Below are positions 25,328 through 34,270 of a stretch of 35,020 bases of DNA, in pieces. Source of the stretch: Candidatus Rifleibacteriota bacterium (GTDB lineage Bacteria; Muiribacteriota; Ozemobacteria; Ozemobacterales; Ozemobacteraceae). The DNA is taken from the NCBI GenBank assembly GCA_012517355.1, contig JAAYVD010000079.1, forward strand, positions 1 through 35,020, written 5' to 3'. A program made the position numbers and the translations under genes. The notes below the pieces were generated by a model, which saw only the letters and a program-made list of their open reading frames with translations, did not search any database and was not told the DNA's origin. Each line of letters starts with the position of its first letter. The first letter of the stretch is position 1.

Positions 25328-25813
25328 ATGATGAGGCTGGCCATCGTTCTCGCCGCCGTGATGAGCGGCGGGATCGGCTGCCCCGCGGTTGCCGGGCAGG
25401 AAAGCCCCCTCCCCGCCCTGCTGCAGGAGATCCTTTCGCACGCCAGACCGGCCACCGATCTCCGGGTCCATTACACCGACATGTCCGGCCTGTATGGCGG
25501 GGATGTCTTCGCCCTCGACGGCAGCGGAACCCTGGTCCATACCTTCCGGGACCGCCGCGGCCAGGGCGGGCAGACCTCCCATCCGGTGTCCCCCGACGGA
25601 CAGGAACAGGTGGTCCGCCTCCTGCTGGCGATCAAGGCCTGGGAGCAGCGGGTTCCGGACGCGCCCATGGTTCCCGACGAGAGCCGGGCCTATCTGCAGA
25701 TCGATGTGGGAAGCGCTTCCTCGAATATCTGGGAGCGGTATTCGGACCTCGACACCGGGAACCGCATCCGGCAGGTGTCCGACCTGCTCCGCTCGTTCAC
25801 CAGGTCCCGCTGA
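25328..25813 (+). CDS. Small exported protein of unknown function
   Basis: A 161-residue protein with a signal peptide (about residues 1-22, MMRLAIVLAAVMSGGIG then CPAVAGQ). A Cys at residue 18 follows GGIG, which could be read as a weak lipobox, so a lipoprotein is possible. The mature part alternates strands and turns (DLRVHYTDMSGLYGGDVFALDGSG, a beta-hairpin) and ends in a basic helix. No family is recognised; the pattern of a YTD.sGLYGG strand followed by Gly-rich turns resembles small beta-sheet domains. GGAGG lies 5 nt before the ATG. It is a single gene between a terminator and the Hsp20 gene. Confidence 0.65.
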   Translation: MMRLAIVLAAVMSGGIGCPAVAGQESPLPALLQEILSHARPATDLRVHYTDMSGLYGGDVFALDGSGTLVHTFRDRRGQGGQTSHPVSPDGQEQVVRLLLAIKAWEQRVPDAPMVPDESRAYLQIDVGSASSNIWERYSDLDTGNRIRQVSDLLRSFTRSR

Positions 25814-25846
25814 CGGGGGCTTCCCGGCTTCCGCCCACGGCCGTGG

Positions 25847-25852
25847 TATAAT
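25847..25852 (+). promoter_or_regulatory. Possible -10 box of the Hsp20 gene
   Basis: A perfect TATAAT lies 68 bp before the Hsp20 start codon in otherwise GC-rich DNA. No standard -35 hexamer is found 16-18 bp upstream, and no CIRCE or ROSE-type element was noticed in the leader. Confidence 0.35.
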
Positions 25853-25920
25853 GAGCCGGTCGGGGCGGGAGGTCCCGGTCCCCGCTGCCGCGGCACCCAC
25901 ATCGTCCACAGGAGAAAGGC

Positions 25921-26400
25921 ATGCAGAAGATCATTCCCACCAGTTTTCCCGAGGTGAAATCCTCGCTGGAAACCCTCAAGAACGCCTTCACCAGTTCCCT
26001 GCACCAGCTGGTCGTCAAAGGCAACGAGCTGCAACAGGTCGCCGAGCACCTGGTGACCGGCACCGTGGCCCGCGATTTCCCGCGGTGCGACCTGGTCGAG
26101 GGCGGTGGGGAACTGCTGATCCTGTTCGAACTGCCCGGCCTGGCCCGGGAGGACTTCCAGCTCGAGATCGGCGGCGGCCTGCTGACCCTGCGCGGCGAAA
26201 AGAAAAGCCGCATCCAGGGCCGGGGGGCGGCCATCCACCTGGGCGAATGCCTCTACGGCGCCTTCGAGCGGACCATCTCCCTCCCGGTGAAGGTCACCGA
26301 GGAGAAGGCCGTCGCCGAACTCACTGCCGGCGTGCTGGTCGTCACCATCCCCAAGGCCGAGGCCGGCGACCACCCCAAGCACCCCATCCCCATCAAGTAA
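25921..26400 (+). CDS. Hsp20/alpha-crystallin small heat-shock protein
   Basis: A 159-residue ATP-independent chaperone subunit that holds unfolding proteins. The alpha-crystallin domain spans about residues 52-150: CDLVEGGGELLILFELPGLAREDFQLEIGGGLLTLRGEKK is its first half, and the hallmark AELTAGVLVVTIPK is the A-x-x-x-G-V-L-x-h-x-h-P motif near the end. The C-terminal IPIK is the I-x-I/V tail used for oligomer contacts. The N-terminal 50 residues are longer and more helical than average. AGGAGAAAGG precedes the ATG. It stands alone, with no other heat-shock gene close by. Confidence 0.93.
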   Translation: MQKIIPTSFPEVKSSLETLKNAFTSSLHQLVVKGNELQQVAEHLVTGTVARDFPRCDLVEGGGELLILFELPGLAREDFQLEIGGGLLTLRGEKKSRIQGRGAAIHLGECLYGAFERTISLPVKVTEEKAVAELTAGVLVVTIPKAEAGDHPKHPIPIK

Positions 26401-26574
26401 CCATCAGACCGCCAGGAAACCGCTCCACCCCGGCCGTCGCCGCCCCCGAGGGCCTGGCCCCCTGACTCACGTTTCATCCCTGTCGTCCCCGACCGGTGTT
26501 TCCTGCCTCAACGGCTTTCCGGCATCGCCACGCACAGAATGACGGCCGTTCCCGGCCCCCAGGAGGTTCCCACG

Positions 26575-26961
26575 ATGTCCCGCAAGCTCCTGTTCCTGGT
26601 CTTCACCGATGAACCCTGCAAATCGACCCACGCCTTCTGGTATGCCCTCGACCTCCATCGCCACGGCCACCGGGTGACCATCGTCCTCGAGGGCCCGGGA
26701 ACCGCCTGCCTCGCCCGGGCCGCCGACCCCGCCGAGAAGGAGTTCGGCGACCTGGTCGGCCAGGTCAGGGAAGCCGGCCTCCTGGCCGGGGTCTGCGCCA
26801 CCGCCGCGCGCGGCTGCGGCACCGCCGGGGCCGGCGACGCCGACGCCCCGACGAACGCCGACCGGGCTCGGCAGGCGGGGATCCCGCTCCTGGGCGACAT
26901 GAACGGCCACGCCGCCATCGACCGGTTCGTCGCCGAGGGCTACGAGATCGTCACCTTCTGA
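26575..26961 (+). CDS. DsrE/DsrF-like small cytosolic protein
   Basis: A 128-residue protein of the DsrE-like fold: the opening SRKLLFLVFTDEPCKSTHAFWYALDLHRHGHRVTI is the typical first Rossmann strand with the 'd.p...' loop and following helix. The internal Cys residues (LLAGVCATAARGCG) are where related sulfur-relay proteins keep their reactive Cys, and the chain closes with an EIVTF strand. Related proteins carry persulfides or bind small ligands, but no sulfur-oxidation genes are present, so a sulfur role is not shown. AGGAGG is 8 nt before the ATG at 26575, so the longer in-frame start at 26539 is not used. Confidence 0.75.
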   Translation: MSRKLLFLVFTDEPCKSTHAFWYALDLHRHGHRVTIVLEGPGTACLARAADPAEKEFGDLVGQVREAGLLAGVCATAARGCGTAGAGDADAPTNADRARQAGIPLLGDMNGHAAIDRFVAEGYEIVTF

Positions 26962-27063
26962 GAGGCCAGGGGCCGACCGCGGGAGTGCCGGTTGGAACGC
27001 CGCCACGCATGGTCGGGGCGACGTCAGGGGGTCGGTCGGTTCAGCCGGGGCGAGGGATTCCCC

Positions 27064-28695
27064 TCAATACCACTGCTTCAGCCTGCTGCCCGGATAGAAG
27101 TGCGACAGGATCCGGTCGAAGGTCCAGCCCCGCTTGGCCTGGGCCTGGGCGCCGGTCTGGCACATGCCGACGCCGTGGCCGAAGCCGGCGCCGGTCAGGT
27201 CGACCCCGGTGATGAAGCCGGCGGCGTCGCGCTTCCAGGCGGCGACGAAGCAGGAGCTGCGCAGGCTGCCGAGCAGCTGCCGGATGGCCAGTTCCTTCTT
27301 GACCGTCTTGTTGCCTGACTCGCCGACGAAGGTCATCTGGTAGATGCGGCCGGAGAAGCCGCGGGCGATGTCGGTGACCTTTTTGATGCGGCCGACGCCG
27401 AGTTGGCCTTCGATGGCCTTCCAGTCGGTGGCGCCGATCGCCTTCGTCCAGCGGAACTTGTCGCCGCCCTCGACGGTGGGATCGTTGCAGAAGCAGCCCG
27501 CGGGCGGGGTCTTGATGAAGACGCCGGCCTGCTCCTCTTCGGTGAGGTCGAGCGCGGGAGGGGTCGCGGCGTCCCAGATGCCGCCCAGGATCGGGTCGGG
27601 CTGGGTGGACCAGACGAGGTGGTTGGCCTCGCTGTGCCCGCCGCAGTTCGAGGAGTAGACCGCGCTGAGGACGGCCCCGTCCGGTTTGGCCAGGACCAGG
27701 CCGCGGGTGGGGGCGATCTTCTGGGCGATCGGCGCGACGTAGGCCGTCTCGCCGTTGTAAACCTGGCAGTGCTGCTCGGCACAGGTATCGAACCCTTCCG
27801 CGGCATGGCGGACGCCGATCATCGCCATGATCTCGCCGCGCGCCGCCACGGCCTGGGCCTGCAGGGCGGCGGTCTCGGCCTTCGCCGAGATCTCGGAGGG
27901 GACGATGCCGGCGAGCACCGCGTCGAGGTCGTGCTGCAGGATGCAGTCGAGGGCGTCGTGGGCACCCCACCGCACATGCAGCCGGCCGCGGTAGTCGCGG
28001 TCGGCGAACCCGTGCCAGGGATAGCCGACGGCGTATTCCACTTTGTACAAACGCACGAGCTGCGTCGGTTCGAGGACCAGTTCCTGGCCAGTGGCCTGGA
28101 CTTCGCCGTCGACCTTCAGGGTGACGCTGCCCTGGGCGAGGTGGATGACCTCCTCATGGACCCGGCAGGTCTCGCCGGCGGCGGTCAACGAGGCGACCAG
28201 GGCCTCGGCAGGGGCGGGATCGTCGGAGACGGAGATGGCCAGCAGCAGGCGGCGGCCGTCGGCCACGGGGGTGGCGCCGTCGGGACCGGTGAAGGCCTTG
28301 CCCAATTCCAGGGTGTGCAGGGGCCAGCCGGCGGCTTTCCAGCCGGCGGCCACGTCATCGAGCTTGGCGGCTTCGCCGCGGGGCAGGTCGGCGACCACGA
28401 CATGGAACCGCTTGACGGCGCGGGCGGCGAGGGTTCCCTGGATCAGGCCCTTGGCGCCCGGCTTGATCTGGCCCGTGCGGCCGCCCAGCGCCCAGGCGGC
28501 GCCGTCGGCGCAGGTGAACTCGAGGGTGCGCGGATACTGGGCGACCTTGATCAGGATTTCCCGTTCACCGCCAAAGGCGGGCAGCACCGCGACAAAAAGA
28601 CAGGCGACCACCAGGGCCAGCCACCGGAACAGGCTCGGCCGCCGGCCGCCCCGCCCCGAACGAGGCCCGTGGTCCATGCGGATGAAACTTGGCAT
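27064..28695 (-). CDS. SpoIID/LytB-domain protein (amidase-enhancer-like)
   Basis: A 543-residue exported protein with a signal anchor at about residues 24-42 (WLALVVACLFVAVLPAFG). The C-terminal half is a SpoIID domain: a LQAQAVAARGEIMAMIGVRHA helix, FDTCAEQHCQVYNG, the long catalytic-cleft segment SAVYSSNCGGHSE, and the closing GAGFGHGVGMCQTGA, which matches the family's 'GhGvGmsQ.Ga' tail. SpoIID trims peptidoglycan during spore engulfment; homologues in non-sporulating bacteria act on the wall or in amidase regulation. Residues about 45-290 form a family-variable N-terminal region. The ATG at 28695 is taken (AGGGAG upstream); one at 28704 is also possible. Its upstream DNA is a large palindrome. 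Confidence 0.88.
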   Translation of the reverse strand: MPSFIRMDHGPRSGRGGRRPSLFRWLALVVACLFVAVLPAFGGEREILIKVAQYPRTLEFTCADGAAWALGGRTGQIKPGAKGLIQGTLAARAVKRFHVVVADLPRGEAAKLDDVAAGWKAAGWPLHTLELGKAFTGPDGATPVADGRRLLLAISVSDDPAPAEALVASLTAAGETCRVHEEVIHLAQGSVTLKVDGEVQATGQELVLEPTQLVRLYKVEYAVGYPWHGFADRDYRGRLHVRWGAHDALDCILQHDLDAVLAGIVPSEISAKAETAALQAQAVAARGEIMAMIGVRHAAEGFDTCAEQHCQVYNGETAYVAPIAQKIAPTRGLVLAKPDGAVLSAVYSSNCGGHSEANHLVWSTQPDPILGGIWDAATPPALDLTEEEQAGVFIKTPPAGCFCNDPTVEGGDKFRWTKAIGATDWKAIEGQLGVGRIKKVTDIARGFSGRIYQMTFVGESGNKTVKKELAIRQLLGSLRSSCFVAAWKRDAAGFITGVDLTGAGFGHGVGMCQTGAQAQAKRGWTFDRILSHFYPGSRLKQWY

Positions 28696-28786
28696 GGGTT
28701 CCATACTCCCTACTTCGTACTCGATGGGATCTGAGACAAGGATATCACACTCCCGGGGGGGAATGGAACACGGCACGGGGGGGCAC

Positions 28787-28944
28787 CGCGAAAATGGGTG
28801 CCACCGTCCATTTTTCTCGATCGACTCCGGAGGCCTTTCTCGGAAGGGCAAGGTGTCCCGGTTTTCGAGGGGGACACCTTGCCCTTGGCAAAGCCGCTCG
28901 GGAGGCGAGTCGGGAAAATAGTACGGTGGCACCATTTTTCCCGG
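28787..28944. repeat. Nested palindromic element, about 150 bp
   Basis: Three nested inverted repeats share one centre. Inner: a perfect 16-bp pair, 28844-28859 with 28871-28886 (AAGGGCAAGGTGTCCC and its complement), 11-nt loop. Middle: CGACTC (28822-28827) with GAGTCG (28907-28912). Outer: about 17 bp, 28791-28807 with 28923-28938 (TGCCACCGT/ACGGTGGCA core) with one 1-nt bulge. The inner arms contain GTGTCCC/GGGACAC, also the core of the REP-like palindrome at 17567-17626. The element lies directly after the stop of the PII-like gene (28945) and upstream of the SpoIID-like gene on the same strand. Confidence 0.85.
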
Positions 28945-29250
28945 TCAGGTCGCGGAGGTGACGGGAAGGACGAGGATGGGGGCGTCGTCGGGTTGGCCGA
29001 TCTTCGCCTTGCCGGCGATCGTGTCCACGACCCGGCCGACAAGGTCGTCGGGACAGGGGATTTCGAGCCGGACGGCCGGGGGATACCCGGCGGGGGGGTC
29101 CCCTTCCCCCTCGTCCGGCGAGGCGGTGGGCGCCGGGCCGATGCGCTGCACCTCGGCGACGGTTCCGCCCGGGAAGCCTTCGATGGCATGGAGGGCGAAG
29201 ACGACGGTGTCGAGCAGGACGGGCCGGAAGGTGGCCACGACGAGTTTCAT
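28945..29250 (-). CDS. PII-like protein (PII-NG type, metal-efflux associated)
   Basis: A 101-residue protein with the ferredoxin-like PII fold: the opening MKLVVATFRPVLLDTVVFALHAI is the first strand and helix, and AVRLEIPCPDDLVGRVVDTIAGKAKIGQPDDAPILVLPV matches the PII signature 'ki.ivv.de.v..vv..i...a.tG.igdgkifV.pv'. The T-loop is a Pro/Gly-rich stretch (APTASPDEGEGDPP) without the Tyr51 uridylylation site. Non-canonical PII proteins of the PII-NG group are known beside CusA/CzcA pumps. Its ATG overlaps the pump stop as ATGA, with GGAGG just before it, so it is made together with the pump. It is probably a trimeric cytosolic sensor regulating the efflux system. Confidence 0.85.
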   Translation of the reverse strand: MKLVVATFRPVLLDTVVFALHAIEGFPGGTVAEVQRIGPAPTASPDEGEGDPPAGYPPAVRLEIPCPDDLVGRVVDTIAGKAKIGQPDDAPILVLPVTSAT

Positions 29251-32200
29251 GGGAGGATCCTCCGTTTCGCGAAGTGGGTTTCGACCAGGCCGTAGAAGGC
29301 GGGGATGACGAAGAGGGTCAGGAAGGTGGAGGTGGCCAGGCCGAAGACCACGACGACGGCCAGCGGCCGCTGGACTTCCGAACCCGCGCCGGTGGCCAGG
29401 AGCAGGGGCAGGAGGCCGAAGACGGTCGTCAGCGCGGTCATGAGGACGGGCCGGAGGCGCAGGAGGGTTCCCTGCAGGACCGCCTCGTCGATGCCCTTCC
29501 CCATCTCGCGCAGATCGTTGAAGTAGGTGACGAGGACCATGGCGTTCTGCACGGCGATGCCGAACAGGGCGATGAACCCGACCGAGGCCGGCACCGACAG
29601 ATACTCGCCCCACAGCAGCAGGCCGACGATCCCGCCCACGAGGGCCAGGGGCACGTTCACCATGATGATGCCCGCCTGCCGCAGGGACCCGAATCCCAGC
29701 CAGAGCATCAAAAAGACCCCGGCGATGACGATGGGAACGATGATGAGCAGACGGTTCATGGCGCGTTGCTGGTTCTCGAACTGGCCGCCGTACTCGATGG
29801 TGTAGCCGGCCGGAAGCTTGACCCTGGCGGCGATGCGGTCCTGGATGTCGTGGAACACCCCGCCGATGTCGCGCCCCCGGACGTTGCCCTGGACGACCCA
29901 CCGGCGCTGGTTCTTCTCGCGGCTGATCTGGATCGCGCCAGTGACCTGCGTGACCTGGGCCAACTGCCCGAGCGGAATCGGGGAATTGTCTGCGGTGGCC
30001 AGCAGCATGTTGCGGATGGCCTCGGGATCGGCGCGGAACTTCTCCTGGTACCGGAGGTGGATGCCGAACCGGCGGGTGTTGAGGTAGATGTGGTCGACGA
30101 CCTCGCCGCCCACGGCCAGTTCCACCATTTCCAGGATCTGGCTGACGCTGACGCCGTAGCGGGCGCAGGCGGCGCGGTCGGCCGTGATCTGCACCTGGGG
30201 CTGCCCGTAGCTCTGCTCGACGCTGAGATCGACGAGGCCGGGCACCCCCTCGATGGCCTCCTTGATCTCGCCGGCCTTCTGGCGCAAAACGGTCAGGTCC
30301 TCGCCGAACAGCTTGATGGCCAGCTGGGTCTTGACGCCCGACAGCAGTTCGTCGAAGGCGTTCTGGATCGGCTGGGTGAAATTGAATTGCACGCCCGGGA
30401 CGCGGCCGATCTTCTCGCGGATGGCCGAGATGATGGCCGGTTTCGTCATGCCCGGCCGCCATTTGGCCGGGGGCTGGAGCTCGACGTGGATCTCCCCCGT
30501 GTTGACCGGATGCGGGTGGCTTCCCGCCTCGGGGCGGCCGATGCGTGAGACCGTCTCGCGCGCTTCGGGGACCTCGAGGACGAGGCGCTCGAGGGCCATG
30601 ACCGTCTCCGTGCCTTTCTCCAGCGAGATCGAGGGGGCCATGGACACGCCGATGAAGATCGATCCCTCCTCCAGGGTCGGGATGAATTCCGTCCCGATCC
30701 GGGTCAGGGCCAGCAGGCTGAGCAGAAAGGAACCCACCGCCAGGCCGATGACCGTCTTCCTGAAGCGGTAGGCCAGGTCCAGGCAGGGCCGGTAGAGGCC
30801 GATGGCGGTGCGCATCAGCCAGTTCTCCCCGTGCGCTTCTGGCCTGAGCAACAGGACGGAAAGCGCCGGGGTCAGCACGAGCGCGGTCAGCATCGACCCG
30901 ATCAGGGCGAAGCCGATCGAGAACGCCATCGGGGAGAACATCTTCCCTTCGATCCCCTCCAAGGTGAAGAGCGGCAGGAAGACGAGCACGATGATGGCGA
31001 TGGAGAACAGGATGGGGTTGACCACCTCCCCCGCCGCCTCGAGGATGATCGCGCTGCGCGATTCCTTCCGTTCGGCCGCCTCCCCCATGTGCCGGAAGAT
31101 GTTCTCGACCATGACGATGGAACCGTCGCCCAGCATCCCGACGGCGATGGCGATGCCTCCCAGCGACATGAGATTGGCGGAGATCCCGTACAGCTTCATG
31201 CCGATCACCGCGATCAGGGCGCAGATCGGCAGCGAGAGGGCGACGATGAAGGAGGTCCGCCAGTTGCCCAGAAAGACCACCAGCGTGAAGATGACGAGGA
31301 GGCCGCCCTGCCACAGCGACGAGAGGACGGTCGAGGTGGCGTTGCGGACCAGCGCCGCCTGTTCGTAATACGGCACGATGGTGACCCCCGGCGGCAGGGC
31401 CTGGCGGACCGCCTCCACCTTCTGGTACAGACGATCGATCACGCTGGAGGTGTTTTCCCCGAACAGCTTCATGACGATGCCGGAAACCACCTCCTGGCGG
31501 CCGTTGTGGGTCACCACGCCGCGCCGGATCTCCTTGCCGTATTCCACCGTCGCGATGTCCCGCAGGAAGACGGGGGTGCCGTCGACCACCTTCACGGGAA
31601 TGGTGCGGATGTCCTCCAGCTTGTCGATCAGGCCGACGCCCCGGACCAGGTGCTCCTCGGACCCGAGCACGAGGAACTGGCCGCCGACGTTGCGGTTGTT
31701 CTGGTTGATGCTCTCGATGACCTGGTCGAGCGAGAGCTGGTATTTGCGCAGGGAGTTGGGATCGATCTGGACCTGGTACTGCAGGACGTGGCCCCCCATC
31801 GAGAGGACGTCGGTCACGCCCGGCACCGTCTGCAGCTGGAACTTGACGACCCAGTCGTTCAGCTCGCGCAACCAGGTGTCGAGGTCCTTGCCGCCGGTAT
31901 CCACCTTGGCGGGGTCGGCTGTCAGGTAATAGATGAAGATCTGTCCCAACCCCGTGGAGATCGGACCGAGGGTGGGGGGCTCGTCGGTCTTCGGCAGTTC
32001 GGCCGAGGCGGCGGCAAGGCGTTCCGCCACCAGTTGCCGGGCGAAGTAGATGTCGACGCCGTCCTCGAAGTAGACGTAGACGACCGCCATCCCGAACGCC
32101 GAGGTCGACTTGATCTGGGTGACCTTCGGCAGCCCGTTCATGGCCGACTCGATCGGGTAGGTGATCAGCCGCTCGATCTCCTCGGGGGCCATGCCGTGGC

Positions 32201-32354
32201 CCTCGACGAAGACAGGGACCATGATCGGCGAGATGTCGGGGAAGGCGTCCACGGGAAGGGTCTGCCAGGTGCGGATGCCGAAGAGGATGGTGGCGATCGT
32301 GACCAGCACGATCAGCCCCGGGTAGGTGAGGGCAAAACGGATGATGTTCTTCAT
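29247..32354 (-). CDS. Heavy-metal efflux RND pump (HME-RND, CusA/CzcA family)
   Basis: A 1035-residue inner-membrane proton-driven exporter with 12 expected transmembrane helices and two large periplasmic loops. The N-terminus (NIIRFALTYPGLIVLVT then LPVDAFPDISPIMVPVFVEG) is typical of HME-RND pumps. The TM4 proton-relay region reads GGIAIAVGMLGDGSIVMVEN, with the conserved Asp and Glu. The three methionines that bind Cu/Ag in E. coli CusA (Met573, Met623, Met672) appear replaced: the matching regions read SIFIGVSMAP, HPVNTGEIH and FDELLSGVK (alignment by eye from memory). That argues for a divalent metal such as Zn, Co, Ni or Cd. Only 18 bp separate it from the adaptor gene; the ribosome site is weak. 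Confidence 0.93.
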   Translation of the reverse strand: MKNIIRFALTYPGLIVLVTIATILFGIRTWQTLPVDAFPDISPIMVPVFVEGHGMAPEEIERLITYPIESAMNGLPKVTQIKSTSAFGMAVVYVYFEDGVDIYFARQLVAERLAAASAELPKTDEPPTLGPISTGLGQIFIYYLTADPAKVDTGGKDLDTWLRELNDWVVKFQLQTVPGVTDVLSMGGHVLQYQVQIDPNSLRKYQLSLDQVIESINQNNRNVGGQFLVLGSEEHLVRGVGLIDKLEDIRTIPVKVVDGTPVFLRDIATVEYGKEIRRGVVTHNGRQEVVSGIVMKLFGENTSSVIDRLYQKVEAVRQALPPGVTIVPYYEQAALVRNATSTVLSSLWQGGLLVIFTLVVFLGNWRTSFIVALSLPICALIAVIGMKLYGISANLMSLGGIAIAVGMLGDGSIVMVENIFRHMGEAAERKESRSAIILEAAGEVVNPILFSIAIIVLVFLPLFTLEGIEGKMFSPMAFSIGFALIGSMLTALVLTPALSVLLLRPEAHGENWLMRTAIGLYRPCLDLAYRFRKTVIGLAVGSFLLSLLALTRIGTEFIPTLEEGSIFIGVSMAPSISLEKGTETVMALERLVLEVPEARETVSRIGRPEAGSHPHPVNTGEIHVELQPPAKWRPGMTKPAIISAIREKIGRVPGVQFNFTQPIQNAFDELLSGVKTQLAIKLFGEDLTVLRQKAGEIKEAIEGVPGLVDLSVEQSYGQPQVQITADRAACARYGVSVSQILEMVELAVGGEVVDHIYLNTRRFGIHLRYQEKFRADPEAIRNMLLATADNSPIPLGQLAQVTQVTGAIQISREKNQRRWVVQGNVRGRDIGGVFHDIQDRIAARVKLPAGYTIEYGGQFENQQRAMNRLLIIVPIVIAGVFLMLWLGFGSLRQAGIIMVNVPLALVGGIVGLLLWGEYLSVPASVGFIALFGIAVQNAMVLVTYFNDLREMGKGIDEAVLQGTLLRLRPVLMTALTTVFGLLPLLLATGAGSEVQRPLAVVVVFGLATSTFLTLFVIPAFYGLVETHFAKRRILP

Positions 32355-32372
32355 CGTGTCATCGTCCCGGGG

Positions 32373-34247
32373 TCAGTGCCCGTGGCCGGCATGGCTGCCC
32401 GCGCCGCTGGTGACGTTCACCGCCTTGAGATCGAACGCCCCGTGGGCGACGTAGGCCTGGCCGGCGGCGAGGCCGGACACGATCTCGACATTCTCGCGGT
32501 CGCCGCGACCGACGGTGACCGGGACCGGCCGGAACCCCTGGCCATCCGGCACGAACACGACGTCCTTCCCCTCGATGTTCTGGACCGCCATGCGGGGAAC
32601 GACGACGGCGACGTGGTCGGCCGCACTGCGGACGTATCCCGTCACGAAGGTGCCCGGACGCCAGATGCCCGACGGATTGGGCAGGACGACCCGGGCCACC
32701 GCGGTCCGGGTGTCCTGGCTCACGATCGGCAGGATCCTGGCGATGGTCCCTTCCGAGTTGGGGCCCTGCGGGCACTCGAACAGGATCGGCATCCCTTCCC
32801 GCAGCAGGGGAAGGTCGCGGGTGGCCACCCGGAAGTTCACCCACACCGTGCTCAGGTCGGCGATCGTGAAGGCCTCCTCTTCCCCCGACAGCCGTTCCCC
32901 GAGGGCGGCATGCTTCCCGATGATGGTTCCGGCCTCCGGGGCGACGATGGAGAACTCGGTGAAATGGTGCTCATGGGCCGCCTGACTCCCGGCGAGGGGG
33001 GTGGTTTCGGTTTTGCAGGCCGGGTCGGTGCAGAGGGTGGGGCCCGTCACCTCCCCCGGGATTCCGGCGGTCCGGCTCAGGCGGGCGATCTCCCGGTCCC
33101 CGAGTCCGAGAATCCGGAGCTTCCGCTCGGCGGTCTCGAGCCGGAAGCGGGTCACCCGCTGGGTCTGCTCGGCCTTGAGACGTTCCTGGGTGACCAGGAA
33201 CCCGGCGACCCCGCGACTGGTGTAGGAGTCGGCCTGGGCCTTCTCCAGGGCGGCCTTGGCCTGGAGGTAGTCGTTCTCGCTCGCCAGGTTCTCCTTGGCG
33301 AGCCTGGCCTTGCGGTCGAACACGCTCTGGCTGAGCAGCATCTCGGCGTAGGCCGACAGCACCCGGCCGCCCTGCTCCCCCGCCGCCCCGTATTTGCGGC
33401 TGTTCAACTCCTCGAGGGAGGGTTTCTTTTCGAGGGTGGCCAGCAGGCCGAGGACAGCGCTCTCGACCTCCCGGGCCCGTTTCAGCTCGGTCTGGCAGTA
33501 GCCGAGTTCGTTGAAGACCTCGAAGTAGGCGGCCTTGGCCTCGCCCAGTTCGGGGCTGTCGATGACGGCCAGCACATCGCCGGCCTTTACCTGCTCGCCG
33601 ACCGTCCGCATCGCCTTGAGGACGATGCCGGGAACCCTCGGCACGATGTGGATGAGCGTGTCCTCGTTCATCCCGACCTCGCCGGGAAAGGAAAGTTCGG
33701 TGAACAGCCGGCCCGGCCCGGCCTTCTGGATCGTCTGGCCGACGGTCTGGCGCTGCGCTTCCGTCAGGACGACGAGGCCCTCCTGGCCGGCGTGGGCATG
33801 GCCCGCGTGGCCGCCTTCCCCAGCGTGACCGGCAGGAGTGGCGGCGTGGGCGTGGCCTTCAGAGCCGGCCGCCCCAGCGTGGTCGGCGTGGTCAGCCTCC
33901 CCGGCTTCGTGGGCATGGCCCGCGTGGCTATCCTCCCCGGCGTGTTCGTCACGGCCAGCCTGGTCGACGGCACTGGCAGGTCCTTTCTCTCCGGCGTGCT
34001 CATCGTGCTCATCGTGGTCGTCGTGGTCGTTGCGGTCCGCCCTGCCCGTCGCGCCCGTTCCAGGCGCGGCGTGGTCGCCATGGTCGTCATGGTCGTCCCC
34101 CGCGGCGCCGGGGGACGCGATCGAGGCACCCTGGAGGCCCGCGACGGGGGCCACTTCGGCCCCGGAACCGGCCTGGATGGTCCAGGTCGCCAGCACGAGA
34201 GAGAGGGTGAGGAGGATGATAGTGGCAGGACGGATGTGCGTGTTCAT
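32373..34247 (-). CDS. Periplasmic adaptor (CusB/CzcB family) with long His-rich N-terminal region
   Basis: A 624-residue membrane-fusion protein linking pump and outer-membrane channel. A signal peptide (about residues 1-27) is followed by an exceptional His/Asp-rich region: residues 51-154 contain 19 His among many Asp, Gly and Ala. The canonical part starts near 158: the barrel-sandwich (PGIVLKAMRTVGEQVKAGDVLAVID), a long helical hairpin (about 230-350), the second lipoyl half (FTEFSIVAPEAGTIIGKHAALGERL) and a beta barrel. A short insert with two Cys and HEHH (LCTDPACKTE...AHEHHF) may bind metal, and the C-terminus ends AGHGH. The ATG at 34247 is preferred (AGGAG 6 nt upstream) over one at 34274 that overlaps the channel stop. 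Confidence 0.92.
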   Translation of the reverse strand: MNTHIRPATIILLTLSLVLATWTIQAGSGAEVAPVAGLQGASIASPGAAGDDHDDHGDHAAPGTGATGRADRNDHDDHDEHDEHAGEKGPASAVDQAGRDEHAGEDSHAGHAHEAGEADHADHAGAAGSEGHAHAATPAGHAGEGGHAGHAHAGQEGLVVLTEAQRQTVGQTIQKAGPGRLFTELSFPGEVGMNEDTLIHIVPRVPGIVLKAMRTVGEQVKAGDVLAVIDSPELGEAKAAYFEVFNELGYCQTELKRAREVESAVLGLLATLEKKPSLEELNSRKYGAAGEQGGRVLSAYAEMLLSQSVFDRKARLAKENLASENDYLQAKAALEKAQADSYTSRGVAGFLVTQERLKAEQTQRVTRFRLETAERKLRILGLGDREIARLSRTAGIPGEVTGPTLCTDPACKTETTPLAGSQAAHEHHFTEFSIVAPEAGTIIGKHAALGERLSGEEEAFTIADLSTVWVNFRVATRDLPLLREGMPILFECPQGPNSEGTIARILPIVSQDTRTAVARVVLPNPSGIWRPGTFVTGYVRSAADHVAVVVPRMAVQNIEGKDVVFVPDGQGFRPVPVTVGRGDRENVEIVSGLAAGQAYVAHGAFDLKAVNVTSGAGSHAGHGH

Positions 34248-34270
34248 GCGTGACTCCTGTGTGCGTCCGG

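Noticed and set aside
28704-28935. N-terminal extension of the SpoIID-like protein by 77 or more codons
   Set aside because: The extra codons come from the nested palindrome; a normal signal peptide and ribosome site mark the start near 28695.
30831-34253. 1140-codon plus-strand frame across the RND pump and adaptor genes
   Set aside because: Antisense shadow with repetitive His/Asp/Arg/Gly composition; the minus-strand products are clearly recognised families.
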